Assembly (NCBI GenBank): GCA_020635015.1
Contig: JACKAP010000012.1
Location: 62,001 to 126,000, forward strand
Source of the DNA: Calditrichia bacterium
Lineage (GTDB): Bacteria > Calditrichota > Calditrichia > RBG-13-44-9 > J075
Reading direction: 5' to 3'
Length of the DNA: 64,000 bases
The stretch's first letter is position 1. Each line of letters starts with the position of its first letter. Below the pieces are notes generated by a model. That model was not told the origin of the DNA. It saw only the letters and a list, made by a program, of their open reading frames with translations, and made no database searches. Below, piece after piece: positions 62,544 through 64,000 of the stretch. The translations under genes and the position numbers were made by a program.

Positions 62544-63212
62544 GTGGGCGATCCGAAGTTTCTTCCCCTGAAAGATTTCCGGACCTATCCCCCGGAGGAG
62601 ATGGCGCAACGTGCAGAGCAGTTTTATGAAGAGATCCGCCGCCGCCGCACCGTGCGTCACTTTTCCAGCCAACCGGTGCCGATGGCGGTCATCCGGCAGT
62701 GCCTGCTGGCTGCCGGCACGGCTCCCAACGGGGCCAATCGCCAACCCTGGCATTTTGTGGTGGTGCAGGATCCGGCCGTCAAGCGGGAAATTCGCCGGGC
62801 GGCGGAAGCGGAAGAGCGGGAGTTTTATGAGCACCGGGCACCGCAGGAATGGCTGGATGCCCTGGCCCACCTCGGCACCGACGCCGACAAGCCGTTCCTG
62901 GAGATTGCCCCCTATCTGATCGTAATCTTCAGCCAGAGTTACGAGTTGCACCCTGATGGAGGGAAAACCAAGAATTATTATGTACAAGAGTCGGTGGGAA
63001 TTGCCACCGGCATTCTGATCAATGCCTTGCATCATTGCGGCCTGGCGACGCTCACCCATACGCCCAGCCCGATGGGATTCCTGAACCGGATCCTCCGCCG
63101 GCCGCAGAATGAAAAGCCTTACCTGGTGCTGGTGACCGGCTTTCCGGCGGAAGACGCCCGGGTACCGGAGATCACCAAAAAATCGTTTACGGAAATCGCC
63201 ACGATTATTTAG
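62544..63212 (+). CDS. Nitroreductase-family FMN protein (iodotyrosine-deiodinase-like)
   Basis: 222 aa from the GTG at 62544, which has AGGAG 8 bases upstream; an ATG at 62526 overlaps the upstream stop and lacks a good site. RRRTVRHFSSQPVP, AAGTAPNGANRQPWHFVVV, and YYVQESVGIATGILINALHHCGLATLTHTPSPMGFLN are the FMN-binding and active-site blocks of the IYD/BluB-like branch. It may reductively dehalogenate or reduce aromatic compounds. Substrate unknown. Confidence 0.85.
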   Translation: MGDPKFLPLKDFRTYPPEEMAQRAEQFYEEIRRRRTVRHFSSQPVPMAVIRQCLLAAGTAPNGANRQPWHFVVVQDPAVKREIRRAAEAEEREFYEHRAPQEWLDALAHLGTDADKPFLEIAPYLIVIFSQSYELHPDGGKTKNYYVQESVGIATGILINALHHCGLATLTHTPSPMGFLNRILRRPQNEKPYLVLVTGFPAEDARVPEITKKSFTEIATII

Positions 63213-63235
63213 CGAACAGTTAGCAGGAGCGTCAT

Positions 63236-64000
63236 GTGGAAACGATCCTTTATATTTTGCTCGGTGCGCTGATCGGTTATTTGCTGAAAAACGCCCATGT
63301 GCAGCGTACGGCAGCGGCCGGAATGACTGCCCCCTCCGCTCCGGAAGAGAACACAGCAGAATCGTCCGCTTCCAAAGAGCAAGATACGGCTGAACCACCC
63401 GCACCCGCTGAGGAGGAAAACCTCTATGCCATTGCCGAACGGGTGAACGAGTTTTACGAAAACAAATCGGCTTACCCGTCCGATCTTCTCGCATTGAACG
63501 ACTTCCAGCAGGGAGTGGCGTTGCTGAAAACAGGCAGCTACAGCAATGACGAACTGCTCTCTTACGCCAGCGGGGCCAACATCATGATCGGCAGTATGGC
63601 CCTGGAAGCCCTCCGTCAGCGGGAAAATATCACCAGTCTGCGAGAACAGATCTTTGCCGAAATCAATCTGCGGATGTATTGGCCGCGCTATTTCCTGATG
63701 CGCCTGATCAACCAGCGTCTGGCCCCGCCGATGATCGGCCCGCTCATGGTGCGCATGGACAGCACCTGGCTGGATCCGGTGCCCCAGCGGATCTTGAAAG
63801 AATTTATCCAGGAACGTATTCAAAAAGAGGAAGTTCCCGGCTTCGGGGATTTACTGCACCATCTCGACGAAGATCAATTCGAGACCCTGGAGGCGCTGGT
63901 ACGGGAGCTGGGCGAACTCGCCGGCCCGCTCAGCGCGGAATTGCATCAGTGGCAGGTCACCCGCATCGACCGTACCTTCCTGGGAACCTTCGGACGCTTC
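63236..64000 (+). CDS. Membrane-anchored hypothetical protein, 5' part (runs off the right edge)
   Basis: 255 codons visible from a GTG at 63236 with AGGAG 6 bases upstream. One N-terminal transmembrane helix (ETILYILLGALIGYLL), a Pro/Glu-rich linker (residues 33-60), then a helical domain (FQQGVALLKTGSYSNDELLSYASGANIMIGSMALEALRQRE, MYWPRYFLMRLINQRLAPPMIG, FIQERIQKEEVPGFGDLLHHLDED). Such layouts occur N-terminal to AAA ATPase modules, but that part, if any, is beyond the window. It starts 23 bases after the nitroreductase gene. Confidence 0.7.
   Translation, partial: METILYILLGALIGYLLKNAHVQRTAAAGMTAPSAPEENTAESSASKEQDTAEPPAPAEEENLYAIAERVNEFYENKSAYPSDLLALNDFQQGVALLKTGSYSNDELLSYASGANIMIGSMALEALRQRENITSLREQIFAEINLRMYWPRYFLMRLINQRLAPPMIGPLMVRMDSTWLDPVPQRILKEFIQERIQKEEVPGFGDLLHHLDEDQFETLEALVRELGELAGPLSAELHQWQVTRIDRTFLGTFGRF

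Overview
The window reads as a chromosomal segment, moderately GC-rich, of a Gram-negative bacterium of the FCB group. Calditrichota or a related candidate phylum (KSB1-like) is my best guess, by inference only. The evidence is a TonB-dependent receptor, lipoprotein signal peptides, a secreted protease ending in a type-IX-secretion-like sorting domain, a type B ribosomal protein L31, an omega subunit of the Bacteroidota/Calditrichota style, and a mostly housekeeping content. I see no rRNA operon, insertion sequence, prophage or CRISPR array. The only tRNA recognised is a selenocysteine tRNA (selC).

Layout. 1-2.9 kb: lipoprotein 5' end, LuxR-type response regulator, exported dienelactone hydrolase, DUF3565 protein. 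3.2-5.1 kb: two-gene unit with a DNA methyltransferase fused to a nuclease-fold domain. 5.3-11.5 kb (minus strand): outer-membrane-like protein, ssb, glyS, and an overlapping rsmA-mgtE-recO operon. 11.7-20.4 kb: AbgT transporter, M23 peptidase (frameshifted), DUF2279 protein, DUF4105 protein (frameshifted), beta-helix lipoprotein. 20.8-26.1 kb: DUF4143 ATPase, alkaline phosphatase, methyltransferase, and a membrane protein plus wHTH regulator pair. 26.4-35.6 kb (plus strand): uppS (frameshifted), folC, rho, rpmE, prfA-prmC-rnr and a secreted protein. 35.7-39.6 kb: amidohydrolase (frameshifted), rpoZ, zinc-ribbon/TPR membrane protein. 40-44.5 kb: thrC, fliW, sigma-region-4-like and FlgM-like small genes, HU, HEPN-like protein. 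44.7-48 kb (minus): patatin, O-methyltransferase, Rieske protein, membrane protein, lipoprotein. 48.3-58 kb: DUF512 radical SAM-der pair, secreted metalloprotease, PTS genes EIIC, EIID, HPr and EI, phosphoglucose/phosphomannose isomerase, selC. 58.3-64 kb: TonB receptor (frameshifted), a large 38-bp tandem array, lipoprotein, nitroreductase, and a partial membrane-anchored protein.

Two window-wide features stand out. First, almost every intergenic space carries short 'word' repeats built as two inverted arms around a centre. Some are nested inside one another, and the same families recur at distant loci. Second, eight genes, including the normally essential der and uppS, are each split by a frameshift at a homopolymer of 4-6 bases. 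Sequencing or assembly indels explain this better than real decay.

The best candidates for something undescribed are the nested word-repeat elements with the 38-bp array, the methyltransferase-SNase fusion unit, and the small fliW/sigma-like/FlgM-like cluster.
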